Below, piece after piece: positions 24,690-36,471 of a stretch of 64,000 bases of DNA. Within the stretch, counting starts at the first letter, position 1. Each line of letters opens with the position of its first letter. Origin of the DNA: Gordionus sp. m RMFG-2023 (taxonomy: Eukaryota > Nematomorpha > Gordioida > Chordodea > Parachordodidae); NCBI RefSeq assembly GCF_954871325.1, contig NC_088776.1, positions 43,666,569 through 43,730,568 of the forward strand, in the 5' to 3' direction. The position numbers and the translations under genes are program-made. Under the pieces are notes generated by a model, which did no database searches, was not told the DNA's origin, and was given only the letters and a program-made list of their open reading frames with translations.

Positions 24690-24917
24690 TGTTATATAGA
24701 GATAACGGTGGTGAAAGATATCGGTGGTTTTTTATTTATAATAAATTTATTCTAAAACTAAAAATGATACTAAAAATAAATATAAAATAAGGTATATATA
24801 TATATATGTGTGTTATAAAAAAAACAATTTAAACAAAATACATAGTTAAAGGCTAACATGTTTAAAATAAAAACAATTTAAGTTAAATAAAATTTAAAAA
24901 GTCAATCTCGATTAACA
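24690..24917 (-). repeat. 5' LTR of the Gypsy element
   Basis: A 228-bp partner of the LTR at 17082, with the same TG...CA ends and the TATTT duplication on its outer side. On the minus strand the internal region begins TGTTGCCCCGCTTTG, a possible but unassigned primer-binding site. Confidence 0.9.
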
Positions 24918-27900
24918 TATTTAATTATTAAAAATTTTATTTAAGAAATGAAATTTTGATGAAATTTTCAAAAATTTTTACATGACAGAATATTAATTTT
25001 ATTAAAATATATAATCATTTATATGTAAATTAAATTTTTTAGCAAAGTTTAAACACTCTTCTATAATTTGGAAAAGTTTTATGAGTATTTATTATATTTA
25101 GATATTATTTCAATCATAATTTGTCAATTTAGAGGTAGCCGGGCTTGCTAAACCATACACGTCAATTATGTCAGTTAATATTGAAAAAAAAATTTAAAAT
25201 CTTGAAAAGGCAATTTCATGATTGTTTTATGAGTGGTATTTAGGATTTATGCTAAGAAATCATAATCTCACCTTAAAATCCTTATTTTTTTATGTCCAAA
25301 ATGTTTATTAAATTAACCAAAATTAAGTTTCAATTGTTATATATAATTAGCTTTAATTTATAAGTAGATATTTTGAACAATAAAACAATAAAATTATTCT
25401 ATACGTATCATTATTAATAAATAAAAATGCATTTCAATTTATTATGGCCTAAAAAACCAATGGTTTAGGAAACCCCTTCAAGTGGTTTGCCTCACCGCGC
25501 TATTGGGGCTTGTTGGACAAAATTTTCATTTTTACAAAAAATAAAATTAAAAAAAATTGATTATATTCTTTTTTTTTATAAGGCGCCTTTATAGAGTATA
25601 TAGATCTAGGTATCTAATCATATTTTATTTATTATATTATCTAAAAAAACAGGAACTATGGCCAATTTTGTAAAAATTGGTTCGACTAACCCCAGTCTCC
25701 CCTACTGCCTGTATAATTAAAGATATGAGTAACCATTGTAATGAAGCAAATAGAAGAAAATATAAAACTATTGACAAGCATAAGAAAATTTAAGAAATGT
25801 TTAAATTAAGATTCGTGGATTTTATATTCAATTTTATACAATATCATATGACAATCTTATAAGTTATGCAAGTTGAATATATGTCAATTGATTATTATTC
25901 ATAAAAGTGAGAATGGGATTTTGATTCCCTTTGTTTTATCGAAGTGATGGTTTAAAATTGTATATAATTAGTAATTATGTAATTGCTAGTATATATTTTA
26001 TAATATTAAATTAATTGTACTTTAAGGTTACCATTGTAAGAAGAAAAAGTATCTGTAAAATATAATTGCTTTTAATTAATAATAATAAAAATACATATAA
26101 ATAATAATTTTATTAATCCCTTTTTATTGATAACACATAATTCCATCGGTAAATAATAAAATTACAAATATAAGTAAGAAACTTAAAATAAAATTATAAA
26201 AAAAAATTACAATTAAGTAAAAAAAAGTACAAATAATATACAAAAAATAAAATGCGGTAAAAATGTACAAATGATCAGTAATCTCCAAATAGTATTATAA
26301 AAAGATAATTATCTTTTTCTAAAAAATTAAAATTTACATAGTCTATAATATCTATTCTCGTAAAAATTTACCAAATTACATTATAAACATTCATTTACAT
26401 GTTTAATATAAATTATCTCAAAAAAACTTTAACCAAATAAATTATTCATGCAAATATACGAAAAATTAAGTTTACATATACAATATCACAACACCCTTTC
26501 ACTTAAATTAGACCAACCATTCTTTAACCGCCTAAATTTTCTTCAATCCCTACTTTTATGATCTTGTTTCTCCATTCACGATTCGTAAATTCTAACGATA
26601 GCTTTTAACCGATTAACTATTTTTTTAAACGATTATAGATTAATTCTAGTTTGCTGCTCAATCAAACACTTAGACTTTCGTGTCTTCTACTATAGTTTGC
26701 TTTTGTCTAGATATCGTCGATTGTTTTTTTTATCCTAACTTGATCTTGACGTAATGTAAAAATATCTCATCTAATCTAATATTACCTAAAATAATCTATT
26801 AAATTGAATAATTTCTCTCGTAATTTCTGAAATATTTAATCACTTTTTCTCTTAGCTTAAATTTATAATACATAATCAAAATATACCAATAAATTGTATA
26901 AATATGTCAAATTTGTCTTAAGGTCTAGGGTTATCGCATCTAATCTAATTCCACCTTAAATAATCTTTTAAATTGCCTAACTTCTCTCATAATCCCTAAA
27001 ATATTTTGTCATATTTTTCTCTTAAATTAAATCTTAATTATATTATATATAGTCAAAACAAAATGTAGCAAATAAATTATATAATTATGTCAAATTCTAC
27101 CATCCCTTTACCCTTAAAGTATCTTATCCCCATATCTTTACTGAACCATTTGTCTATCATCGTCCTTTAGCTATTGATCATCAACTATTTGTCAACCATG
27201 TCTAATGCTAACCTAAATATTCTTAACTCTTAATTCTAAATATAAAGATACCAAAATATATTTTTCTCGAGGTTCACACACGTTGTTAAAAAACCACGGA
27301 AATATATATCTCTACAATAATCATTATAATTTTTCGAACCCTCGTTGTTGAAAACGACCTTTTATAATCATTAAAGTTTTCATACACATGTTGTTGGAAA
27401 ACCAATGAAATCAAATCATTATTGCTTTCGCACACAAGTTGTTGATTAACCAGTGAAATCTAATTAGTATGGTTTTCACACACACGTTGTTTTCAAACTA
27501 ATGAAATCTATTCATTATTGTTTCCGCACACAAGTTGTTGAAAAGCAACTGACATATATATTTCTAAATATTTTTCTTTCTACTATTATTACAATAATGT
27601 TGCATAATTGATCTCAAATTTTATTAATGATCCAAAATAAATTCCTATCTCTAATTGAGCTCGATTGCGATATGAATTTTTTTAATGATGAACGCCTTTT
27701 CTCATCCTGAAGATTTTGGTTAATCAACAACCTAATATTTTACTAAATATTTAAATAAAAGATAAGTTAAACCTAAATCTTTAATAAGAATTTAATTCCA
27801 ACATCAACAGAATATTTTCAATTAGAGTACTTTTCATCAATCTTAAAATTATTTAATTGTCTTATAATAGCATTATTTCAATTTTATGTTCCTTTTTTCT

Positions 27901-29300
27901 TTTTTTGATCTGTCACAGTTGTCAGTGATTTAGTTTACCAGTAACTGCTCTGTTAACTATAAATTTATAAATCATCACCTTTAATAACTATAACACAAAC
28001 ATCTTTATCAGGCACGTACGCAGCGGGGGTGGGGAAGGTGGACAAGTTTCCTCCCCCCCAAGCCAAAAAATGCAGATGCCGGATTATATTTTTCAAAAAT
28101 ATTATTGTTAATATTAATTTATATTTTTTAATGTTTATTCTATCTCATATATATATTCAATTGCATTTATTTATCACATTTATCTACTAAGTTATTTTAT
28201 CAATTAATTTTGATTTCAAGTTTTCCTTGGCGTAATTTACCTATTATTTTCAAATTTTATTGGCGTATTATTTCTAAATTTCTAGTCTAATAATAATTAT
28301 CTCTGAAACTCCTTGTCCAACAGGGAGAAAGAAATTGCAAGCTTGTCCAACGAGATGGAGTCTACGCCATCAAGCAGTAACAGCTTTTATGGAGTTAGAA
28401 GAGCCTATTATTAATGCTATTATTGAAATATCACAATGGCTTGAAAGAAATATTTCCTCAGAAGCAAGAAAATTATTGGATTCAATACTTATTCCAAATT
28501 TTTTTTCTCATTAGAATGTATAATTTAATTATACAACTATTTTATGTAATACTTTTCAAAAACATGACATTGACTTGATTAAGAAGATGAGAATAGCGGA
28601 GAGCATTTTATTAGAACTCAAAGAAATTAAAGCTAATGTTGATGAAGAATTTCCTATTTTATATGTTATTGTTGAGTCGAAAGCAGAGCTATACGTGTTT
28701 AATATTTGCCCCCCTCGACTTGCAGCAAGCAAACTCATCGTCAAAACATTAATATAGGATCAGTAAAAGAGTATTATAAAACAAATTTCCGCACTTACAA
28801 ATCCGCAGATATTACTTCCACAAAAGCCTTTCCAACCTTTTTCAGATGGTGATAGAAAAAAAAATATATTTGTTAGATTTTTATCATGAAGATGTTAAAA
28901 TATCTTATGATGCCTTACTAGCTGAATAACCATGATTAAAAGATTAACTATGTGATACAGTCCCAAAAAATGCTATGGATGCTTTGCATTATTTCAAACA
29001 CATTTTAGATTATATTCCCAATGTATTGATGGTTATATATTAGCAACTCTTCCCATTAGTAAACTAATGAGAGAACACTCTCTTTTTTAAGAAGAATAAC
29101 AGAGCCCTGCTGAGGTACCATTTGCAGAGCACGGCACAGATTTTTTTTTTAAAAATTTTCGGCCCGGGTTTTTTTTAAAATAATTTTCAGACCCGGCCCG
29201 ATTTTTTAAAAATAAATTATATTTATTTTTGATTTTTATAGCTAATAATGGCGATTTCAAATATTTGGTTTTAAAATATGGTGATCGGCCCCGGTTTGAC

Positions 29301-29376
29301 TAAACTACAAATGCCAAGGTAAACTGCAAATGCCAAGGTAAACTGCAAATGCCAAGGTAAACTGCAAATGCTTAGG
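29301..29376. repeat. Four tandem 19-bp repeats
   Basis: The unit TAAACTGCAAATGCCAAGG is repeated four times head to tail with one or two changes in the first and last units. There are no spacers, so this is a minisatellite inside the hAT element and not a CRISPR array. Confidence 0.9.
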
Positions 29377-29434
29377 TAAAAATTTTTGTTATATTCTCTC
29401 TTAATTGGAACGAGGTTCGTTTTCTTATTATATA

Positions 29435-30075
29435 AATAACTTATAAAAAATTATATTCTTAAATATATTCAATAATAAATGAATAGACATTAATAGTTGT
29501 ATTTCCTTTTATCACATAATAAAGAGTTTAGATCCTTTAATATAATTAAATTAAAAATATTTATTTTTTTTTTGATGGGTAATATTTTATTTAAAATAAA
29601 CAAATTTTCACAAATTTTTCATTTACAAATTATAATTAAAAATATATATTAAAAAACAAATAATATATTAAAAATGAATTAAAAAATATATATGTATAAA
29701 AGAGAAATGAGATAAAAAAAATAAAATTTAAAAAAAGGGTACAAATCACCCTAGAGAAGAGTGAATGCTTAAAAAATTGGATCGGCACTGACGAAGGTAA
29801 AATCTTTCATTGGGGTCCCCTGAGATCTGCCTCATTTTTTTTCCTATAGTTTTGATGAAATTGAGAGCATCACCCGAACATGCCTAGGATATTTGTAACG
29901 ATTGGGATAAACACGGTATTGGTTGAGGCAAGCATATTAAAATGTAATTATAATTATTTTTAATTTATTTATAATAAAGGATTCAAACTATTTATTATGA
30001 GATAAAAGGAAATACAACTATTAATATCTATTCATTTTTTATTGATTATATCTAATAAAAAATTTTTATACTTTA
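29435..30075. mobile_element. Inverted-repeat (fold-back) element inside the hAT copy
   Basis: The arms at about 29435-29570 and 29940-30075 are inverted copies of each other. The core word AAAGGAAATACAACTATTAA at about 30005 is matched in reverse near 29500. The ~370-bp centre has no reading frame. No terminal duplication was identified, so the outer borders are approximate. It may be a MITE or an internal duplication of the host hAT. Confidence 0.6.
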
Positions 30076-30690
30076 TATATTTTAAAGGTTCAGAAAATTC
30101 AAATTTCAATTTTGGGTCATTTAAGTGATTCATATCGTGGTTAGATTCACTTTATATTTAATAATTCACATTTATTTTATAGTTTTTCAATGCCGGTTTA
30201 TATATATAATTTTTTTGTAATTCACATTAATTTAAAATTATGTATTAGAAAAGTTATTAGTCCTAATAAATTTATGCTTAGTATTTTTAATTAACAGTAA
30301 TATTTCTTAAAAAAATTTATTATCCCCCCCCCAGACCAAATTCCTGCATACGCGCCTGATCTTTATGTCTTCTATGTTCTAATTATATTTAAAATATTTA
30401 TTTTTTTACTGTTCTAAGACGATATTTTCTTATTATAATATGTTCATGTTTATTTTTTTTTTGATGTTCTGAGGCGATATTTTTGTGGTTAATGCTGCTT
30501 ACTACCAAGTGAATGTATGGAAATATTCTAAATACCAACCTAATTTGCTAAATACCGACCAAAATTTATTAAAATGTAATAAGACCCTTATTATTTAATA
30601 TATTATAATGGAATCACGTGGTCGAGTCCGGCCTCCTATATATCACCCCCCCCCCAAGGATGGAACCACCAAGTTAGAATAAAAAAACAT

Positions 30691-30749
30691 GGATTCGAAC
30701 CAGTGACCATGGGATCAGTAAGCGAACTTGCCGACTAGGCCATAGAGGC
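30691..30749 (-). repeat. tRNA-derived SINE head
   Basis: On the minus strand an A box (TGGCCTAGTCGG, 30731-30742) and a perfect B box (GGTTCGAATCC, 30691-30701) are spaced about 30 bp apart, as in a tRNA promoter. The expected acceptor stem does not pair (5' GCCTCTA against a T-rich 3' side) and the T stem is only partly paired. It is therefore a tRNA-like head of a SINE or a tRNA pseudogene, not a working tRNA. The tail, past a C/G run at about 30645-30655, could not be delimited. Confidence 0.6.
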
Positions 30750-32816
30750 TTTTCAAAAATCAGGATTTTTCAAATATATTTTATAAATATATTTGGTAGT
30801 GCCCATCCAAATGAAAAATAAACAAAATTCAAATTTGATAGGCAGTACCTTAAGGTAATAAGCATCATTAACCATATTTTGTATATAAGAAAATATATTT
30901 ATCATAGCATGGAAGTAATTATATTTGAGGAATCATTATATTCTTAGTACTACTATAAAATAAAATCACTACCGAATATTCTTGTTCTACGAACTAAAAA
31001 AATCCCTGCACTTATAAATCTTTGTTTTTCATTTTAGATAATCTTAATATTGCTACCCAATTTTGTATTTAAATATCAATATTTACAAAAAATGTCTGAG
31101 ATCTAAATTAGTCGATTATGGCTTAATTTTCTTTGACGGGAAGCCAATCATCTGGGCATAACATAAAATAAACGTAAATATTTTTGATTAAACTTGTTAG
31201 TTGTTACATAAATTTCCAATTATAATTAATCATTATCTCTAACTTATTCGAAATAATCGCTATTAATTTCTTTATGTTTTTATCATGTTTTGTTATTTAG
31301 TTCTCTATATCTTTAATCCTTTTTTTCTTTTAAAACCTTAATAATCTTCTTATTCAAATTGCTTAACAATTGAGTGTCAAAAATTTCTCAATTTTTTATA
31401 TTTCTCGTCTTTTCTAACTATAAAACAATTTCTTTTTTGATTCTATATTTTACTCAATTATGTTTACCATAATTGTACATTCCTCTCCCCTCATCTTTAT
31501 AATTGTGTAATTTATATCGTTTATAAAATAGCATATATGTAAAGTATTAGTTAAAATATATATTTTAAATAAAAATAAAATCATTTTAATAATGAAAAAA
31601 AATCTTCAACTACTGTAATTGAATAAAAGTAAGTCCCAAATTGCTTTTTGGTTATGTTTTTTTAAAAAAAAAATGTTTGCTTTTTTGGCTCTATTAAATA
31701 ATAATCGACCTAGGATACGGCCTTACCCTAGTAAATTGTAAAAAAAAAATATATTATTAATCACCGACTTTATTTTTCTAGTGGCCTCAATTTAGACAAT
31801 TTCTAACTACTCGGCAAGTAGTACACTTGGCCATATGGTCCGCCATGTAGAATTATAGTTATGAATATAGAGAAGAAATATCTTTTCACAATAATTTTTA
31901 AAGGCTTCTTAGTTAGGTTAAATAGATAATCTTCGATTAAATTTATAATAATGAGGAATTTTAACCGAATATTGTAAATGAAGAAATAACTTGATATAAA
32001 TCTAAAAGTCTAAGCAAACTGCAAAACCTAAATGAACCTTATAATTTCCTGAACTCTGAAATGAAATATTATGAGCAAACCGTATAGTAATGAACTGTTC
32101 CCCATGGTTTTAAGATGTATTTATTTTATATGATTAGTGTCATTTCTATTTAATATTGAATATATTTTATTTATTAAATCCCATTTTAAATAATAAATAT
32201 ATATGGACATATTATAACGAAAAATATCATTAAAATCAAAAGGTAATGTAAATATTTCTTTCTTTCTTTTGGTCAAGTGGAATGTCCGTTCAGCATACTT
32301 TATTTTAAATTTAATTAGTCTTAAGTTAATTTAATCACATGATCTTGGTATAATTTTATACTAAAAACATATATTTTATACCCTAAAAGTATCTAAATTT
32401 TTAGTTTCTTAGATTTTTAATAATGTTCTGTATACCATAAATAGTATATCAAATGAAAGCTTATACTCTATTCTCTCAGATGTGTAAGAGTTTTATTTTA
32501 CAATATTAAGAATCAACACTATTTTTCATCATCTTTTGCAACAATGAATGCTTATTTATGGATTAGTAATATTGATGGATAACAGAAAGCCCTCTGGTAT
32601 TAACGATAATTAATTTATTACTGTCTTAATAGGCAATAAGGAAAATAGGTTTAAATCTATTAATTATAGTAACAGTTTTTTTATCTTTTTATTTTTCTTA
32701 TCTGGTACAGAATATTTATAAAAGGATAACTGGATAGCAGATCCTCACATATGTTATGGGGAAGAAAGAATTAAATTACTTTGTTTCAGTCTGAAGTTCG
32801 ATTTGAATCTCGCAAT
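30750..32816. other. AT-rich spacer, nothing recognised
   Basis: No gene, RNA or well-defined repeat was recognised. Confidence 0.5.
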
Positions 32817-33962
32817 TAGAGGTGGGCGCGGGCCGTGAAATTACGCGTGACCCATCGTGTCACGGTGGGTCACGGCGTGAGTGTGAATAAATTTTAAATT
32901 ATTAGGCGTGACGGGCCTTCCCAAAATTTTTCCCGGGCGTGATCGGGCGTGAACATAAATTTCCCGTGAATCACGGAAATTTTAATTTTTTTTCTAAACA
33001 TAAATTTGTAATTTTATAATTATATTACATATTTTCTAATTTAATTTAGTTCTTTTTTAAAAAAGAAATATTTTTGAAAACAAAAAATATTCCGGCATTT
33101 TATAAACATCTGGTGTCACGCTCCTAGTTCTATTTTCTTTTTATGTTTAGGTGTTTTGTGGCGAGATTTTTTACTCAAACTTTAAAATTTATTCTCAAGC
33201 ACATAAAGTAGGCTTAATACTAGATCTAATTTCAAAATTCCTAAGTTTTTAGTAGATGAAGAAAAGGAAGATATTTACAAAACAATCTTAAAAATGTGAA
33301 ATGATATAAAATTGATGATATATATGCATAGGTCAATGCCAACTTTCATTAACTTTCCTAATTCATCCTAAATTCATAAAAAACCATATATTCTAAATGA
33401 AACATATTTTTAGATGATTCTGATGAAGCATCAACATCAACCGATGAAACCTGTGTGAATTTAAAAGATTCATCCCATAAAACAAATAACAATGGGAATA
33501 TTTTGAAGTTTTGGAAGCAAGAAAATTTATTTATTATTTTGAGAAAATTAGAAAATAAAATTTTGTCAGCCCTGGCAAATTCGGCTTCTAGTAAAAGGTT
33601 ATTTTTTGTAGCCAATCACCTATTAGAGGAAAGGCATACAAAATTGAAATTAAAAAAAATAGACATTCTACTTTTCTAAGTAAAAATTTGGATTTATAAT
33701 AAGTATTTATTTTTTGTTATTATGGATTATGGAATTAATGAAATAAATAGAATAAATTCAAAAAAGTGTAAAAAATTATAGCATTAAAGTTTTGAAAAAT
33801 TTAAAAACACCGTGATTTTTCGGGCGTGACGGGCGTGAATCAAAATATTTCCTTTTGTGAGCGGGCAGGTCGGGTGGTAAGCGTGAATGGGCATGAATAT
33901 ATTTTATTGCCACCGTGAGTGGGCGGGCCGTGAATAAAAAATTAGGCCCGCGCCCACCTCTA
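32817..33962 (+). mobile_element. hAT element (1146 bp), internally deleted, with TIRs and 8-bp TSD
   Basis: There are perfect 18-bp inverted ends (TAGAGGTGGGCGCGGGCC) and a perfect 8-bp duplication CTCGCAAT (32809-32816 and 33963-33970). Sub-terminal GGGCGTGA motifs recur on both sides. The remaining coding sequence (plus strand, about 33210-33680) includes FLVDEEKEDIYKTILKM and ILSALANSASSKRLFFVANH, the hAT C-terminal dimerisation region, where SSxRLFSxA is the family signature. The N-terminal zinc finger and most of the catalytic core are gone. This is a non-autonomous deletion derivative, not an active transposon. Confidence 0.9.
33455..33679 (+). pseudogene. hAT transposase C-terminal fragment
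   Basis: A 74-codon frame ending just before the right terminus of the element. Residues in order are NILKFWKQ, then KILSALANSASSKRLFFVA, then EERHTKLKLKKIDILLF. The last two blocks correspond to the conserved end of hAT transposases (typically SAxSERxFSxAG followed by RRxxLxPxxVxxLLFL). The usual E of SER is a K here. It is a transposase relic with no host role inferred. Confidence 0.8.
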
Positions 33963-34241
33963 CTCGCAATAAATGGGATGAGGGGTTATCATCATTAAAC
34001 TGGAAAAATGTTATATCTAAAGACGTGCACGCAAATCCCATAATGGCATTCATAAAGTGAAAGCCGCGTTTACATTCAGCAGTACTACACTGAATTGTGT
34101 TAATACAATTTAGAAACTCTTTCACATCACGAGGGTTTATTACTTTCACATTATAAAAAATTATCCCATTTTTTTATGCATTTTAATCTTTATATAACTT
34201 TCTAAATAACTATTTAATATAATATAGATAATTATGTAAAT

Positions 34242-34894
34242 TAGAGATCTGCAAAAGTAGGCCCGGCCCGTACTCGTCCCGGACGGGCTTATTTTTTTAG
34301 AAAAATGGGTTCGGGCTGGGTCGGGGCTAATATTTAAAAAAAATTTTTTTTAATACATCGAAATTTATCAATTATATGTTAAATTTTTAATGTAAAATAA
34401 AAATATTTGATTTTATTTATTAATAGACGTCATATAACATATAACTTTTATTTTGAGTAATTATAAAAATTAATTTTGTTGAGGGGAAAAGTCTTGTCAA
34501 TAAATAGAATATGATGAGAGAATTGCTTTGTCGAAGGAAATAAGAATTTTATTTCAAACAAATTTTTTATTATAAAAAGTTAACTGATAAATTTTATAAT
34601 ATAAGATCTCTTTTTATATCCAAGGTAAATCAATTATGTAAAAATGTATATCATATAAAATAACGTTATCCAATTTACAAAATATAATATATCAAACGAT
34701 CGCCTTAAACCTTCATTATCTAAAATAAAAAAGTATATTAATACAATACGAATATATCGTTAAACAAATATATAGTTACTAACACGTAACAAATTTCTAT
34801 ATATAAATAAATTCAGGCTAGGCCGGCAAAAGTTTTTAAAAAGTATTTCGGGTTCGGACCGGGCTTGAAAAATTAGGCACGATGCAGATCACTA
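34242..34894. mobile_element. hAT-type MITE (653 bp) with near-perfect 8-bp TSD
   Basis: The ends are TAGAGATCTGCAAAAGTAG and, inverted, TAGTGATCTGCATCGTGCC. Both sides carry CCCGG-rich sub-terminal blocks. The flanks ATGTAAAT (34234-34241) and ATGTAAAC (34895-34902) differ at one of eight positions. There is no reading frame. Related ends occur at 705-860 and about 29130-29215. Confidence 0.85.
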
Positions 34895-36471
34895 ATGTAA
34901 ACTATTTTAAAATTATTACCTCAAATTCATGAAAAAACCAAAATTCTTCTCTATTTTTGTTCCAGTTTCCCTCATTTTTTTAGAGTAATAACGTGCCCCG
35001 TCACAAATTTTAGGACCACAACACTGGACATGTCAAACCGAGGCACGTAGGACTATTTAAACAAATATAACTTTTTCCCATACAATATTTTATCTTTATT
35101 TATAATTGAACTTTTTTATCAGAAAATTACATATTTGTGCTACACCTAATCCTTATTAATATAATGATATTTTATTATTAAAATTTTTTTTTATATGATC
35201 TTAATCTATGTGGCCACACATACCTTGTATGTCGACTTATCCTGTTTTTTAGGGCTTAAAGAATTGAATATATTATTAATTTATAGTTTACTAAAAAATT
35301 AATTATAATATTTAAACAGAGACGTTAGAGAGCTACCGTTTGAGGTATTAATCAATATTTTCCGATAATATTAAGCTATTTTTAGGAGTTTCAATAAAAT
35401 TAGGCTCGATTTGCCCCGGTCTCCCATATTAATATTACAATATCAATGGAACATAAAAACTACTACTATACAGATTTTTGTATCAAATACAATTCATCAA
35501 TTGATTCAAAGGGTAGACCTGGCCTAAATTCTATATATAGCAAAGGGAGACACCTGCGCCACCACAATAAATCATATTATTATTCGAGGCTTAACATCAG
35601 TACACATTCTCAACCATCTCGAGCACACTCGCTTCTCACAAGCAGATGAATTAAAACTTGATGGTATGACGAATCCCTTGGGCCCTAGAGAAATCATTAA
35701 TATACGATTACATTTGCATCTCTTCATTCCCCTTAAACACAATCAATCTCTAGCCTATGCCGAAACCAAAAAGATTTAAAAAAATATAAAGATCTCGACA
35801 ATTTGCTTAATTCCTTTGCCAATAACATTTAAGATTGTAAAAAAAATATTAGCGGTAAATTAGACATTTTATCTTATCTTATCTAGCACGTTGGTCAGAG
35901 AGCTGCCCAAAATGAGCGAACGTGAATTATATGATGGCCTACCTTTCATATAATTATGCCGATTTTTTTCTCAAGGATACCAACAAACCTTATACCCATA
36001 TAAAATTAAATAAGTGAGTGGGACTAACACAATACCGTTATAATAGATAATTTGATTTAGTAGAGAGAAAATATAGAATAAGAATAAATAGAATAGAAAT
36101 ACTGCTTATAGTAATCCAAATACAACTGTCAAATATTAAATTTAATTAAATTAAAACTTTAAGGGATACTTTAAAAAATTTTTTATATAACACAAAATTC
36201 AAATTAAAACAGTGAATAAACATTAAATCTATAATTTATTATAATATTCTTTTAAATTAGTGTTTTAAAATTACTTATATATAAACACTTGATAATATAA
36301 AATATTTAATACATAACATTTATTCTCTAAATATTTACATTCTTTGCATTTCAACTTTAATTCTAAGCAATTAAAATAAATAGGAGTGTACCTGTGCGCC
36401 TATAGGCGATAGGGTTTCTTCCTTTTTTAAATGATCGATTGAAGGTGGCATTTTAATTTCACACCCTTAAA
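34895..36471. other. AT-rich spacer with a MITE end fragment
   Basis: At 35402-35427 the minus strand reads GGGAGACCGGGGCAAATCG, an end related to the GGGGAGACTGGGG family. A similar word (GGGAGACCACCAGGGGCGAG) lies near 4104. The partner ends are not recognisable. No gene is seen. Confidence 0.4.

Larger units (their letters stand above)
17082..24917 (-). mobile_element. Ty3/Gypsy LTR retrotransposon, nearly full length, broken
   Basis: An LTR-to-LTR element on the minus strand with a TATTT duplication on both sides (17077-17081 and 24918-24922). The parts in element order are the 5' LTR (24690-24917), Gag-like region, protease, reverse transcriptase, RNase H, integrase, purine tract (17309-17321 read in reverse) and 3' LTR (17082-17308). 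Integrase after RNase H is the Ty3/Gypsy order. A separate LTR element sits inside it (19353-22036). Without that insert the element is about 5.1 kb. The coding part is broken in roughly half a dozen places besides the insertion. By eye the two LTRs differ at about six substitutions plus small length changes, so the element is fairly young. Confidence 0.9.
16941..25702. mobile_element. GGGGAGACTGGGG element, third copy, split by a Gypsy element
   Basis: The left part (16941-17081) begins GGGGAGAAGAGGGTTAGG. The right part (24918-25702) ends with CTAACCCCAGTCTCCCC. Without the 7.8 kb insert the copy is about 920 bp, close to the 879 bp copy at 7651. The internal wording lines up with both left-hand copies on each side of the insertion. 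The outer flanks are CA and TA, consistent with an old TA duplication. Confidence 0.75.
28009..30358 (+). mobile_element. hAT DNA transposon, decayed but with both ends and 8-bp TSD
   Basis: The ends are CAGGCACGTACGCAG and, inverted, CAGGCGCGTATGCAG. They are flanked by a perfect 8-bp duplication ATCTTTAT (28001-28008 and 30359-30366). Coding remnants on the plus strand include QACPTRWSLRHQAV near 28340, the CPTRW-type motif of TTF/ZMYM-like hAT transposases, a helical stretch at 28575-28757, and ATLPIS near 29040 where the C-terminal dimerisation domain begins. The frames are interrupted and much of the N-terminus is missing, so this copy cannot move by itself. It has itself received an inverted-repeat element (29435-30075) and a GC-rich fragment related to 34242-34894 (about 29130-29215). 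Confidence 0.85.
26050..30366 (-). mobile_element. Older inverted copy of the LARD-like family, split by a hAT element
   Basis: From 26494 onward the wording is the reverse complement of the internal region of 19353-22036. CACTTAAATTAGACC next to the LTR border, GAGCTCGATTGCG near 27657, TTTAGTTTACCAGTAACT near 27930 and repeated CACACGTTGTTG...AACC units at about 27270-27545 all recur there. The LTR on this side appears to end at 26493 (ATATCACAACA), starting about 26050, but is strongly diverged. The other end fades beyond the hAT insertion at 28009-30358, so the right border is approximate. The two copies share only non-coding sequence, which confirms that the family is genuinely protein-less. 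It is older than the copy inside the Gypsy element. Confidence 0.7.

Noticed and set aside
29301-29376. Short direct repeats resembling a CRISPR array
   Set aside because: The units are head to tail without spacers and sit in a eukaryotic transposon.
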